In this document: positions 40,272 through 49,452 of the stretch, piece by piece
Position numbering within the stretch: position 1 is the first letter of the stretch
Layout of the letters: each line of letters starts with the position of its first letter
Assembly (NCBI GenBank): GCA_045863195.1
Contig: BTUI01000011.1
Location: forward strand, 1-64,000
DNA: 64,000 nucleotides
Direction of reading: 5' to 3'
Source of the DNA: W-Chloroflexi-9 sp045863195
Lineage (GTDB): Bacteria; Chloroflexota; Dehalococcoidia; UBA2979
Translations under genes and position numbers: made by a program
The notes under the pieces: model-generated
The model's input: the letters and a program-made list of their open reading frames with translations, nothing else
The model's database searches: none
What the model was told of the DNA's origin: nothing

Positions 40272-41720
40272 TCAGGCTGCGCCGACCGCCGCCTTCGCCG
40301 TGAACCATGGCGCGACCTCGCGGTAGTCCACGAGCCGCTCCACCACCTGGGCGATACTCAGGAGGCGCATGTCGTCGAAGTGCGCCGCCGTCAGCATGAA
40401 GCCGACCGGGAGGCCCTTCGAGGTGAGACCCACCGGGATCGAGACGGATGGCTGCCCGGTGAAGTTCGCCGGGCTGGTGTTGCGGATCAGCAGGGCGCTG
40501 CCCATTGCCGCCGTCAGGTCGTACTCCTTGCCACCGAAGGCGAGGCGTTCCGCATCGATGGGGAACGCCGTCGTGATCGTGGTGGGGGCCACGAATACGT
40601 CGAACCGGTCGAAGAGCGCCGCGAACTCGGCGATGACGATCCGGCGGGCGCGCAACGCCCGAGAGTAGTCCTCCGCGCGCAGGTACTGGCTCGCCAGCAG
40701 CCGGTACCGGATCGCCTGGTCGGCGTACAGGTCGCCGCGCTCTTCCAGCAACTTCGCGTGGTAGACGAAGGCGTCCGAGGCGGTGAGCATGCGCGACGCC
40801 AGCATCAGGTCGATGCTGCCGAGGCTGAACGGCACCAGCGTGGCGCCCGCCGCCACCATCCGGTCGATGGTCGCGCGGCAGGCCGCTTCGACCTCGGCGT
40901 TCAGGTCCTCGAAGAAGAAGTGCTCCGGGACGCCGACGCGGACGCCGGCGAGGTCCTGGCGCACACGCATCGCGCCGAGGGGGTGGTCGACGCTCGTCGA
41001 GTCGCGTGGGTCGTACCCGGCGAGGACGCTGAGCATCAGTTCGGCATCGGCCACCGTCTTCGTGTGCGGGCCCACGTGGTCGCCGGACCAGGTGTTGAAC
41101 ACCGAGCCGCGGTTGCTGACCAGTCCGTGCGTCTGCTTCAAGCCCACGTGCCCGCAGATAGAGGCGGGGATGCGCACCGACCCGGCGGCGTCCGTCCCCA
41201 GCGTCGCGTAGGCGATGCCGGCGACCACGGCCGTGGAGGAGCCGCCGCTGCTGCCGCCGGCGATGTGGTCCGGCGCCCACGGGTTCCTCGGCGACCCGGT
41301 GTACGGGTTGATGGAGGTGCCGCCCGAGGCGAACTCGTGCATGTTCAACTTGCCGAGCGAGATGGCACCGGCGCCGAGCAGCTGGTCCACCACGTGCGCG
41401 TTCTCCGCCGGCACGCGGCCCTTGAGGACAGGCGAGGCGCATTCCGTCGGGATGCCGGCCGTGTCCAGGTTGTCCTTGATTGCCACCGGCACGCCGTGGA
41501 GCGGCCCCCACACCTCGCCGCGTGCGAGGGCGGCGTCCGCCTCCACCGCGCGCTGCATCGCCGCCTCCGGCATGAAGTGGACGAACGTGTGCAGCGTGGC
41601 CTCGGTCGCGGCGGCGTGGTCGATGCAGGCGCGCGTGACCTCGACCGAGGTGAGGCGGCGCTCGCGGATCGCCTCGGCGACCTCGATGAGTGACAGGGCG
41701 CGGATCTCGTCGGGGGTCAC
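40272..41720 (-). CDS. Amidase signature family hydrolase
   Basis: The 482-residue protein is an amidase-signature enzyme with the Ser-cisSer-Lys triad: Lys in VPVAIKDNLDTAG, cis-Ser and nucleophile Ser in the GGSSGGSSTAV loop, followed by GSVRIPASICGHVGLK. It is about the size of GatA, but no gatB or full gatC is near, so a small-molecule amidase is more likely. The GTG start has GGGAG upstream and overlaps the stop of a 61-residue gene (GTGA), suggesting a two-subunit enzyme. Substrate unknown. Confidence 0.9.
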   Translation of the reverse strand: MTPDEIRALSLIEVAEAIRERRLTSVEVTRACIDHAAATEATLHTFVHFMPEAAMQRAVEADAALARGEVWGPLHGVPVAIKDNLDTAGIPTECASPVLKGRVPAENAHVVDQLLGAGAISLGKLNMHEFASGGTSINPYTGSPRNPWAPDHIAGGSSGGSSTAVVAGIAYATLGTDAAGSVRIPASICGHVGLKQTHGLVSNRGSVFNTWSGDHVGPHTKTVADAELMLSVLAGYDPRDSTSVDHPLGAMRVRQDLAGVRVGVPEHFFFEDLNAEVEAACRATIDRMVAAGATLVPFSLGSIDLMLASRMLTASDAFVYHAKLLEERGDLYADQAIRYRLLASQYLRAEDYSRALRARRIVIAEFAALFDRFDVFVAPTTITTAFPIDAERLAFGGKEYDLTAAMGSALLIRNTSPANFTGQPSVSIPVGLTSKGLPVGFMLTAAHFDDMRLLSIAQVVERLVDYREVAPWFTAKAAVGAA

Positions 41721-41902
41721 TTCACGCTCCCTGCGCGGTAGACGAGCGCCGGGGGCGTCTCGGAGAGGTCGACCGTGCGCAGCTTCTCGCCAGCGGCGGT
41801 GATGAGGTTGTAGTAGGGCAGGATCTCCTGCATCAGCGCGTCCGGGTACCCGCGGCGCACCGTGAGCGCGTCTAACTGCTTGAACTCTTCCAGCGTGAGC
41901 AT
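41717..41902 (-). CDS. Small amidase-linked protein, 61 aa (AtzG/GatC-like position)
   Basis: A 61-residue soluble protein, MLTLEEFKQLDALTVRRGYP...LPYYNLITAAGEKLRTVDL, whose stop overlaps the amidase start. In some amidase-signature systems (GatC with GatA, AtzG with AtzE) a short helical partner wraps the hydrolase; position and size suggest the same here, but I cannot show sequence homology. The ATG at 41902 is chosen for its GAGAGAGG; the longer opening adds 12 residues without such a site. Confidence 0.6.
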   Translation of the reverse strand: MLTLEEFKQLDALTVRRGYPDALMQEILPYYNLITAAGEKLRTVDLSETPPALVYRAGSVK

Positions 41903-42010
41903 CGCGTGCCTCTCTCCAAACCGGCGGGAGATCAGCATCGCGGATGCCCGTTGCCGCCTCGTGACGGTGCGGTCACGACGACGTTGCCGGAAGGTTGAGC
42001 GGAGGCGTCG

Positions 42011-44800
42011 CTACGCGTGCCCGACGAGGCTCGCGAGGTCGTGTTTCGCGTCCAGGATGTGCGCCCAGAGGTCGCCGCGCCGCTGCACGTGGTCGTAGGC
42101 CGTGCGGATGGTGAAGTCGGTCGGGAACACCTTACCCAGGTCGTCCCAGCGCAGCGGCATGGAGACGGGCGCGCCTGGCTTCGCGCGCGGGGAGTAGGCG
42201 CACGCGAGGTTCTTGATGCGCGCGTTCTGGTTCGCGTCGAAGAACACCATCCCGCGCCGCTTCTCGGACGCCCACTCCATCGTCACTTCGCGCGGGTGCT
42301 GCCGCACGAGGAACCCGCCGAGGGTGTGCGCGACGCCTCGGATCGTCTCGTAGTCGTACTGGCGTAGCACCGGGACGTAGATGTGGAGGCCGGTGGCGCC
42401 GGAGGTCTTCACGAACGAGGAGAGCGCCGCGGAGTCCAGCAGTTCCTTCAGCCACAGGCCCACCTGGCACGTCGCCTCGAAGGCGCGGCGGTTGAGTTCG
42501 GGCTCGCCACCCTTCGCCTCGTCGCCCCGGTAGATGTAGGGATCGAGGTCGAACAGGACGAAGTCCGGGTAGTTCAGCAGCGAGCGCTCCACCTGCGCCT
42601 TCGAGCCGTGGAAGTCGCGCTGCAGGTGGTGGCCGTCCGGCTCCGGGTTCACGCGCGCCAGCGAGGTGTGCAGGGCGATGTCCGCCATCTGCGCCAGCCA
42701 CACGAGCGTGGCGAGGTTGTTCACCAGCAGGTACTGCTGGTCGCCGCGCTCCGTCTCGCTGTGCACCATCACCGTCCGGACGTACGGCGGCGGGTCGTCC
42801 ACGTGCTTCTGGTAGAAGTTGTTGCCTTCGATGCCGTCGGGGAAGCGGGTCATGGTCAGCGGCCGGTCACGCACCTGTCGCAGCAGGTACGGCGACATGC
42901 GCGCGTAGTACTCGATGAGGTCGCGCTTGGTGGCGGCGGGCTGGTCGGCCGTCGCCGGCCACAGCACCTTGTCGAGGTTCGAGACGCGGATCGAGGCGCC
43001 ACCGACCTCGATCTCCCCTTGCTTCTTCAGCGCGCGCACCTGGGCGATGACCGACTCCACGTCGTCGGCGCCGGATGGCGGGGCCGCGGCAGGCGCCATC
43101 GCCGGCGGCGCGGCGTACGAGGCGAGGCGCACGGCTGCGGCGGGCTTGTCGTCCCGCACACGCAGGAACACCGGCGCACGCAGGTACCCCTCCGAGGTCA
43201 CCTGCGCGAACTCGACCTCCACCACCATCTCCGGGCGCACGAACGTGGTGTCCTTCGCCAGTTCGGGCGGCAGCGGGAGCGGCGCTGCCTCGACGCGAAC
43301 CGCATCGAGGCGCGCGCGGAGCCGCTTCAGCGTCGCCTCATCGAACCCGGAGCCGACGCGCCCAGCGGGGACGAGGGCGCCGGAGGCGTCACGGGTCGCG
43401 AGCAACAGGCCGCCGAAGGTGCTGCCGCGCGAATTCAGGCCGCGGGTGAAGCCCACCACGACGAACTCGTCCGTCTGGCGGTGCTTCACCTTCAGCCATC
43501 GCGCCGAGCGCGCGCCGCTGGTGTAGGTGGAGTCGCGATGCTTCGCGACGAGTCCCTCGAGGCCCAGCGCGGTCGCCGCCTCGTACGCCGCGACGCCGTC
43601 GCCCTCGAACTGGTCGACGAGGCGGATGAAGCCGGCCGGGGCGAGCGTGCGCTGGAGAAGCGCGCGGCGGGAGGTCAGCGGCACGCGGCGCACGTCCACG
43701 CCGTCCACGTAGGGCAGGTCGAAGACGTAATAGACGACCGGGATGTCGCGGTCGGCCTGCCGGATCTCCACCTCGTTCGTCAGGTTCATGCGCTGCTGCA
43801 GCCGCTCGAACGAGGGCACCCCGCGCTCATCGGCGGCGACGATCTCGCCGTCGAACACCGCCGTGTTCACCGGCTGCCGGAGCAGGGCTGCGGCCAGTGA
43901 CGGGTACTGCGCGGTGATGTCGTTGCCGCGCCGGGTAGCGAGGCGTACCCGACCACCTTCGATGTGCGCGGTGGCGCGGATGCCGTCGAGTTTCGGCTCG
44001 AACACCCAGTCGGTGTGCGAGAACGGCTCCCGCACCTGCTCGGCGGCCATCGGCTCGACGGAGGCGATGAACGGCGCGCGCTTCGCGCCCGGGAGTTCGT
44101 GCGCGAGCAGCGGCGGCGGCGTGACGGACGGCACCTGCCGCCCCGCTTGCAGGTCGGCGATCGTGAGGCCAGTGAGCACCGAGTCCTGGTGCGCCTCGGC
44201 GAGATCGACGCGCGTGGCCCACTCGTCCTGGTGCTTGAACGCGAGCCAGGAGTCTGGCGCCTGTGCGGTCTTCACCAGCGCCCATGACCCCTTCATGCGG
44301 TGGCCGCGGAAGGTGACGGAGATCTTCCCGTCCGCGATCTCCTGTCGCATGCGGCGGTGCGCCTCCTCGCGGTCCTCGAAGACCAGCGGGCCGTCCTCGT
44401 CCGGGGAGTAGGTGCCCCGGTCCCAGACGATCACCTCGCCCGCGCCGTACTCGCCCTTCGGGATCAGCCCCTCGAACACCGCGTAGGAGAGCGGGTGGTC
44501 CTCCGTCATCACCGCCAGTCGCTTCTGCTTCGGGTCGGTGGAGGGGCCACGGGGGATCGGGAACGAGCGCATCACCCCATCGATCTCCAGCCGGAGGTCG
44601 TAGTGGAGGCGCGTGGCGCGGTGCTTCTGGATCACGAACGTGAGCGGCGACTCGTTCGGCGCGGGTGACGGTGCCGCGCCCGCCGGCTCCGGCGTGCGCG
44701 TGAAGTCGCGCATCGAGTCGTAGCGTTCGAGTGCCGCCTCGGGCGCGGCGGGGGGCGTGGCCTCCGCGTCGCCGGTGCGCCGAGGTTTGCGTGCGGGCAT
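42011..44800 (-). CDS. ligD: Multifunctional DNA ligase D
   Basis: LigD processes and seals double-strand breaks with Ku in bacterial non-homologous end joining. The 929-residue protein has, in order, a 3'-phosphoesterase domain (about 50-195, FVIQKHRATRLHYDLRLE with His66 and Asp68), an ATP-dependent ligase domain with adenylated Lys270 in FEPKLDGIRA, and a C-terminal archaeo-eukaryotic primase-type polymerase domain with the catalytic acidic pair in VLFDLDP. The order PE-Lig-Pol differs from the mycobacterial Pol-PE-Lig. It follows ku by 27 bases on the same strand. Confidence 0.96.
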   Translation of the reverse strand: MPARKPRRTGDAEATPPAAPEAALERYDSMRDFTRTPEPAGAAPSPAPNESPLTFVIQKHRATRLHYDLRLEIDGVMRSFPIPRGPSTDPKQKRLAVMTEDHPLSYAVFEGLIPKGEYGAGEVIVWDRGTYSPDEDGPLVFEDREEAHRRMRQEIADGKISVTFRGHRMKGSWALVKTAQAPDSWLAFKHQDEWATRVDLAEAHQDSVLTGLTIADLQAGRQVPSVTPPPLLAHELPGAKRAPFIASVEPMAAEQVREPFSHTDWVFEPKLDGIRATAHIEGGRVRLATRRGNDITAQYPSLAAALLRQPVNTAVFDGEIVAADERGVPSFERLQQRMNLTNEVEIRQADRDIPVVYYVFDLPYVDGVDVRRVPLTSRRALLQRTLAPAGFIRLVDQFEGDGVAAYEAATALGLEGLVAKHRDSTYTSGARSARWLKVKHRQTDEFVVVGFTRGLNSRGSTFGGLLLATRDASGALVPAGRVGSGFDEATLKRLRARLDAVRVEAAPLPLPPELAKDTTFVRPEMVVEVEFAQVTSEGYLRAPVFLRVRDDKPAAAVRLASYAAPPAMAPAAAPPSGADDVESVIAQVRALKKQGEIEVGGASIRVSNLDKVLWPATADQPAATKRDLIEYYARMSPYLLRQVRDRPLTMTRFPDGIEGNNFYQKHVDDPPPYVRTVMVHSETERGDQQYLLVNNLATLVWLAQMADIALHTSLARVNPEPDGHHLQRDFHGSKAQVERSLLNYPDFVLFDLDPYIYRGDEAKGGEPELNRRAFEATCQVGLWLKELLDSAALSSFVKTSGATGLHIYVPVLRQYDYETIRGVAHTLGGFLVRQHPREVTMEWASEKRRGMVFFDANQNARIKNLACAYSPRAKPGAPVSMPLRWDDLGKVFPTDFTIRTAYDHVQRRGDLWAHILDAKHDLASLVGHA

Positions 44801-44827
44801 GCGGCGCGGCCCCTCGTTGTCGCCGCG

Positions 44828-45766
44828 CTACGGCGCGGGCGTCTTCTTCGCCCGCGTCGCACGCGCCGGCTTCGCCGCCACTGGCTCGGGCTCGGCCTCG
44901 GCGACTGCCGCCTTCGTCGTGCGCCGCGAGGGCTTCGCGGCGACCGGCTCTGGTGCGGCCGGGGTCGCCTCCGGTGCCTCGGCGGCCTCCCCGCGGCGCG
45001 CCTTCGTCGCCTCGATCGAGGCGCGGAGCGCGGCCATGAGGTCCACGGTATGCGCCGGCGGGGCGGTCTCCTCGTGGACGACGACCTCGCCGCCCTCGAG
45101 CTTGTTCGTGATCATGCCGAGCAGGATGTCGCGGTACTCGTCCCGGAACTTCGCCGGGTCGAACGGCTCGTGGAGCATGTCGATGAGCGCGAACGCCATC
45201 TTCAACTCGGCGTCGGAGACGTCCACGCCGGTCACGTCCGTGCCCTCGTACGGGCGCACCTCGTCCGGGTAGAGCAGGGTCTCGATCGTGAGGTGGCCGT
45301 TCTGCGGGCGGAGCGCGATCAACTGCTCCTTCTGGCGCATCGCCAGCTTCCCGATCGCCACCAGGCCCTTCTCCTCCATCGCCTTCACGAGGAGCGCGTA
45401 CGGCTTCACGCCGACCTCGTCTGGGTCCACGTAGTACGGCTTCTCGTAGTAGACGGGGTCGATCTCGTCCGCCGCGACGAACTGCTCGATGGCGATGGTG
45501 TGCTTGCTGGGGACGGGCAGCTGCTCGAAGTCCTCGTCATCCAGGATGACGAACTGGTCCTTCGCGTACTCGTACCCCTTCACGATCTCGTCGAACTGCA
45601 CCTCGCGGTCGAGCGTCGGCGACCAGCGCAGGTACTTGATCGGCTTGAGGTCCTCGCCGGCCAGTTGCCGGAAGGAGACGTCCTTGCTCTCCGTGGCGGT
45701 GTACAGCTTGATCGGGATGCTCACCATCCCGAACGAGATCGCGCCGCGCCAGATCGCTCGTGGCAT
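44828..45766 (-). CDS. ku: Ku end-binding protein
   Basis: Bacterial Ku forms a homodimeric ring on DNA ends and recruits LigD. The 312-residue protein begins with the canonical MPRAIWRGAISFGMVSIPIKLYTATE, has KGYEYAKDQFVILDDEDF and YYVDPDEVGVKPYALL in the core, and ends with an Ala/Lys/Pro/Arg-rich extension (about 240-312) like the basic DNA-binding tails of other bacterial Ku proteins. It lies just upstream of ligD, and a candidate -10 sits about 70 bases before its ATG. Confidence 0.96.
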   Translation of the reverse strand: MPRAIWRGAISFGMVSIPIKLYTATESKDVSFRQLAGEDLKPIKYLRWSPTLDREVQFDEIVKGYEYAKDQFVILDDEDFEQLPVPSKHTIAIEQFVAADEIDPVYYEKPYYVDPDEVGVKPYALLVKAMEEKGLVAIGKLAMRQKEQLIALRPQNGHLTIETLLYPDEVRPYEGTDVTGVDVSDAELKMAFALIDMLHEPFDPAKFRDEYRDILLGMITNKLEGGEVVVHEETAPPAHTVDLMAALRASIEATKARRGEAAEAPEATPAAPEPVAAKPSRRTTKAAVAEAEPEPVAAKPARATRAKKTPAP

Positions 45767-45834
45767 GTGCTGCCCCCTCGTCGCCGGCCGTGACGCCCCT
45801 GGGGAGCGCGCCTGCGGCTACTTGCGAGGGATCG

Positions 45835-45840
45835 AGTATA
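45835..45840 (-). promoter_or_regulatory. Candidate -10 element of the ku-ligD operon
   Basis: TATACT on the minus strand matches five of six -10 positions and lies about 70 bases upstream of ku. I see no convincing -35 at 16-19 bases. Confidence 0.35.
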
Positions 45841-45894
45841 GGACGCTGTGGCCGAGGCTCCGGCGTGGCCAGCGTCACCGCCGGTCCACGACCC

Positions 45895-46275
45895 TCAGGA
45901 TCGCGGCAGCCCCTTGAGCATCGCCTCGAACGCGTCGATGGCGGCGGCGGCATCCTCGCGGGCCTGCGCGCGTCCCAGGAGCATTGGCGCGAGCGATTCG
46001 ATCGCCTCGGCCAGTTCGGGGTCGTCGCGCCGCAGCGATTCGTGCGCCTCCTGCGGCGTCCGGCCGTGCTTCCAGTAGGGACGGAGCGCCTCCACCACGA
46101 TCAGCCCGCCGAGGAGTTCGACGCGGCGCGCGGCCGGCAGGTCGGCCTCGTCCAGCATCACCTCGATGGCGGTGCCAATCTGGTCGGGGGTGCCGCTCCG
46201 CAGGTCGAGGCGTAGCAGCGCACGCTTCAGCGACTTCGGCTCGGGCGAGCGACGCGGGGAGAGACGTCCGGCCAT
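45895..46275 (-). CDS. Helical protein of unknown function, 126 aa
   Basis: I do not recognise this protein. It is entirely helical and soluble, with a basic N-terminus (GRLSPRRSPEPKSLKRALLRL) and an acidic, Ala-rich remainder (LLGGLIVVEALRPYWKHGRTPQEAHESL). There is no signal or membrane segment. It is upstream of ku on the same strand but separated by 128 bases that contain a candidate ku promoter. A duplicated GTTCTA element lies about 55 bases upstream of its ATG. Confidence 0.55.
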   Translation of the reverse strand: MAGRLSPRRSPEPKSLKRALLRLDLRSGTPDQIGTAIEVMLDEADLPAARRVELLGGLIVVEALRPYWKHGRTPQEAHESLRRDDPELAEAIESLAPMLLGRAQAREDAAAAIDAFEAMLKGLPRS

Positions 46276-46388
46276 GGGGCGACCTCGGGCAGATGCAGAC
46301 TGTGAGTCCGCGTGGGCGGCTCAGCAGTTCTAATGTTCTATCCCCGTCCGAGGTGAGCGTACGCCCGCACCCGCAGGCGACGCAAGGG

Positions 46389-46652
46389 CTAACCGCCCGC
46401 GATTGCCGGGACCAGGAAGACCTCGGAGCGCTCGCCGACCGGCTCCAGCGGGTTGTTCTCCGTGATGACGGAGTCGATGGCGACGGCGACCTCGCCGCGC
46501 AGGGCGCCCTCGTCGATCAGGACGGTGCCCAGCGCCGGGTACGCCTCGCCGAGGGCGGCGATCACGGCGCCAAGCGAACGGCCGGGCACCTCCACGGTGG
46601 CCCGGCCGTCCGTCAGCGCTCGCCAGTGTGCAGGGATGTGCACCGTGGCCAT
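46389..46652 (-). CDS. MoaD/ThiS-like ubiquitin-fold sulfur carrier
   Basis: An 87-residue beta-grasp protein: MATVHIPAHWRALTDGRATVEVPG at the start and a C-terminus VFLVPAIAGG. The terminal Gly-Gly, preceded by VPAIAG, is the thiocarboxylate-forming end of MoaD and ThiS. ADSVITENNP-like AIDSVITENNPLEPV corresponds to the V.N......L.dGDeV region. It is eight bases downstream of the molybdenum hydroxylase large subunit, so supply of sulfur for molybdopterin is plausible; a cysteine- or methionine-type carrier role is the alternative. Confidence 0.8.
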   Translation of the reverse strand: MATVHIPAHWRALTDGRATVEVPGRSLGAVIAALGEAYPALGTVLIDEGALRGEVAVAIDSVITENNPLEPVGERSEVFLVPAIAGG

Positions 46653-46660
46653 GTCCGTGC

Positions 46661-48946
46661 CTACTCCGCCGGCAGCAACTCGTCGAGGATGCGGGCCGGC
46701 GTCATGGGCGTGTGGTACAGCCGCACGCCGATGGCGTCCGCGATCGCGTTCCGGATCGCCGGCTGCGGGGGCACGATCGGCGCCTCGCCGACGCCTCGGA
46801 CGCCGAACGGGTGGCCGGGGTTCGGTACCTCCACGAGCACCGTGTCGATCATCGGGACATCGTTCGCCACCGGGATGCGGTAGTCGAGGAACGACGCGTT
46901 CACGAGGTGCCCCTCGGCGTCGTAGAAGTACTCCTCGTTCAGCGCCATGCCGATGCCCTGCACCGCGCCGCCCTGGATTTGCCCCTCCACGTACGCCGGG
47001 TGGATCGCCGTCCCGACGTCCTGCACGGCCGTGTACCGCAGGATCGAGACCTTGCCCGTCTCGCGGTCCACGTGCACGTCCACGATGTGCCCGGCGTAGG
47101 CCGCGCCGGCCGTGTTGCGCCGCGAGGTGGCCGAGACGGCGATCAGGCCGCCGGTGCTCTGCAGTCTGCCGGCGATCTCCTTGAATCCGAGCCGGCGAGG
47201 CGTCCCCTCTTCCGTCTGCGGGCCGGTGACCCCACCGTCCTCGTACCGGACCTGGTCCGCCGGCACCTCCCAGACGCGGGCCGCGCGCTCCACGAGGCGG
47301 CGCTTGATCTCCTCGCCCAGGTCGTAGGCGACCCAGCCGCCCGCGAACGTGGTGCGGCTGCCGCCGGTGACGGCGGTGTAGCCCACGCTGTCCGTGTCCA
47401 CCACGTGCGGCTTGATGTCGTCCATCGTCAGGCCCAGCGTCTCCGCCAGCTGCATCGCCAGCGACGCACGCGTCCCGCCGATGTCCGTGGAGCCGAGGAT
47501 GAGCCCGACCGTCCCGTCCTGGTACACGGTCGCGCTGGAGGAGGACTCCATGCCGCCGTTGAACCAGAACCCGAGCGCCACACCCCGGCCGACGTCCTCG
47601 CCCTGGATTTCGGAGGTGTAGTGCGGGTGGCTCTTGATCGCCTCCATCACCGCGGTCGCGCCGATCTTCGGCAGCGGCTGGCCGGCCGCGTTGCGGGCGC
47701 CCTCCGTGATCGCGTTCTTGAGGCGCAGGTCCATCTTGTCCATCTCGAGCATCTCGGCGAGCTCGTCGATGGTGGCCTCCACCGCGTACTCGGACGCCGG
47801 CGCGCCGGGAGCGCGGTAGGCGGCGGTCTTCGGCGTGTTCGTCACCACGTCGAAGCCGTCCAGCCGCAGGTTCTCGATGACGTACGGGCCGAGCGCGCAC
47901 TGGACGCCCGCGCCGACGGAGGAGCCGGGGTACGCGCCGGCGGCGTACGAGAAGACACCCTCCACCGCGGTGATCGTGCCGTCACGCTTCGCGCCGATCT
48001 TGACGCGGTTGTGCGTGGCGGAGGTGGGGCCGGTGGCGCGGAGGACGTCCGCCCGGGACATCCACATCTTGACCGGGCGGCCCGTCTTCTTGGAGAGCAG
48101 CGCGGCGACCGGCTCCAGGTAGACCGGGATCTTCCCGCCGAAGCCGCCGCCGATCTCCATCGGCACGACCTTGATATGCCCGACGCCCACGCCCAGCAGC
48201 ACCGCCACCTGGTCGCGCACGGAGAACGCGCCCTGCGTGGAGGTCCAGACGGTGATCTCGCCGTCCTGGTTCCAGTGCGCCGTGGCGTTCTGCGGCTCGA
48301 TGTAGCCCTGGTGGAACTGGCTCGTCGTGTATTCGCGCTCGATCACCACGTCCGCGGCCGCGAACCCGGCCTCGATGTCGCCCTTCTCGAGGCGCATGTG
48401 GAGCGCCACGTTGGTCGGGCGGCTCGGTGGCGGCGTGACGCCGCGGGCGCGCACGTTCGTGCGCAGCTCGTCGTGGAGGATCGGTGCGTTCTCCAGCATC
48501 GCGTCGCGCACGTCGATGACGGGCGGCAGCACCTCGTACTCGACCTCGATGAGGTTGAGCGCGTCCTCCGCGATGTGCAGGTCGGTCGCCGCCACGGCCG
48601 CGATGGCGTGCCCGTGGTACAGCACCTTCGACCCGGCCAGGACGTTGTCGATGAGCCACATCGGGTTGGCGCGGCCCTCGCCCAGGTCCAGGTCGCCGGA
48701 CTCCTGGCGCGGGAAGTCCGCGTTCACCAGCACGGCCTTCACGCCCGGCAGCGCCAGCGCCTTGCTGGTGTCGATGCGCTTGATGCGCGCGTGCGCGTGG
48801 GGGCTCCGCAGGGTGGCCCCGTAGAGCAGCCCCTCCAGCTTGATGTCGGCGCCGTACTCGGCGCGGCCGGTGACCTTGTCCACGCCGTCCGGGCGGACCG
48901 GGTTCGTCCCGATGACGCGGTACTGCGGCTTGTCGGTGGCGACCAT
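46661..48946 (-). CDS. Xanthine dehydrogenase family molybdenum-binding subunit
   Basis: The 761-residue catalytic subunit of a molybdenum hydroxylase. It has GRAEYGADI and SPHAHARI of the a/b hammerhead domain, the molybdopterin-binding GGGFGGK, the active-site loop AYRAPGAPA and the catalytic Glu in GVGEAPIVPP. The loop lacks the Cys-containing AYRCSFR of aerobic CO dehydrogenase, so it oxidises an aldehyde, purine, aromatic or other substrate instead. Gene order FAD - FeS - Mo matches coxMSL. The ATG overlaps the 2Fe-2S subunit stop (TAATG). Confidence 0.92.
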   Translation of the reverse strand: MVATDKPQYRVIGTNPVRPDGVDKVTGRAEYGADIKLEGLLYGATLRSPHAHARIKRIDTSKALALPGVKAVLVNADFPRQESGDLDLGEGRANPMWLIDNVLAGSKVLYHGHAIAAVAATDLHIAEDALNLIEVEYEVLPPVIDVRDAMLENAPILHDELRTNVRARGVTPPPSRPTNVALHMRLEKGDIEAGFAAADVVIEREYTTSQFHQGYIEPQNATAHWNQDGEITVWTSTQGAFSVRDQVAVLLGVGVGHIKVVPMEIGGGFGGKIPVYLEPVAALLSKKTGRPVKMWMSRADVLRATGPTSATHNRVKIGAKRDGTITAVEGVFSYAAGAYPGSSVGAGVQCALGPYVIENLRLDGFDVVTNTPKTAAYRAPGAPASEYAVEATIDELAEMLEMDKMDLRLKNAITEGARNAAGQPLPKIGATAVMEAIKSHPHYTSEIQGEDVGRGVALGFWFNGGMESSSSATVYQDGTVGLILGSTDIGGTRASLAMQLAETLGLTMDDIKPHVVDTDSVGYTAVTGGSRTTFAGGWVAYDLGEEIKRRLVERAARVWEVPADQVRYEDGGVTGPQTEEGTPRRLGFKEIAGRLQSTGGLIAVSATSRRNTAGAAYAGHIVDVHVDRETGKVSILRYTAVQDVGTAIHPAYVEGQIQGGAVQGIGMALNEEYFYDAEGHLVNASFLDYRIPVANDVPMIDTVLVEVPNPGHPFGVRGVGEAPIVPPQPAIRNAIADAIGVRLYHTPMTPARILDELLPAE

Positions 48947-49437
48947 TAGCGGCCCTCGTTCATCTCCCCGGCGGCCTTCAGGACCGCGCGGACGATCTTG
49001 TCATAACCGGTGCACCGGCAGAGGTTGCCCGCCAGCCAGAAGCGGACCTCCTCCTCCGTCGGCATCGGGTTCTCCTCCAGCAGGGCGCGCGAGGACATCA
49101 GGAAGCCCGGCGTGCAGATGCCGCACTGGAGGGCGGCCTCTTCGAGGAAGGCGCGCTGGAGCGGGTGCAGGTGCTCCCCGTCCGCCATGCCCTCGATCGT
49201 GTCGACGCGGGCGCCCTCCACCTCCGCGGCCAGGACGAGGCAGGAGTTCACCAGCCGGCCGTCCAGCATCACGGAGCAGGCGCCACAGTTGCCGTTGTTG
49301 CAGCCCTCCTTGGAGCCGGTCATGTTCAGCCGCTCGCGCAGTGCCTCCAGCAGGGAGTCGCGCTGGCTGGCGAGGAAGGCGACCTGGTCGCCATTGAGGG
49401 TCGTGCGGATCAGGATCGCGTCGTCGGTCGTGGTCAT
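48946..49437 (-). CDS. Xanthine dehydrogenase family 2Fe-2S subunit
   Basis: The 163-residue electron-transfer subunit has two [2Fe-2S] clusters: a plant-type ferredoxin motif KEGCNNGNCGACSVMLDG plus CLVL, and the C-terminal set CGICTPGF and GNLCRCTGYDKI. It passes electrons from molybdopterin to the FAD subunit. It sits between the FAD and molybdenum subunits in the operon; AGGAAG precedes the ATG. Confidence 0.96.
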   Translation of the reverse strand: MTTTDDAILIRTTLNGDQVAFLASQRDSLLEALRERLNMTGSKEGCNNGNCGACSVMLDGRLVNSCLVLAAEVEGARVDTIEGMADGEHLHPLQRAFLEEAALQCGICTPGFLMSSRALLEENPMPTEEEVRFWLAGNLCRCTGYDKIVRAVLKAAGEMNEGR

Positions 49438-49452
49438 CGGTCGTCCCGCTTC

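Noticed and set aside
40272..41902. GatA/GatC of a tRNA amidotransferase
   Set aside because: No gatB, and the 61-residue protein lacks recognisable GatC motifs; a small-molecule amidase is more likely.
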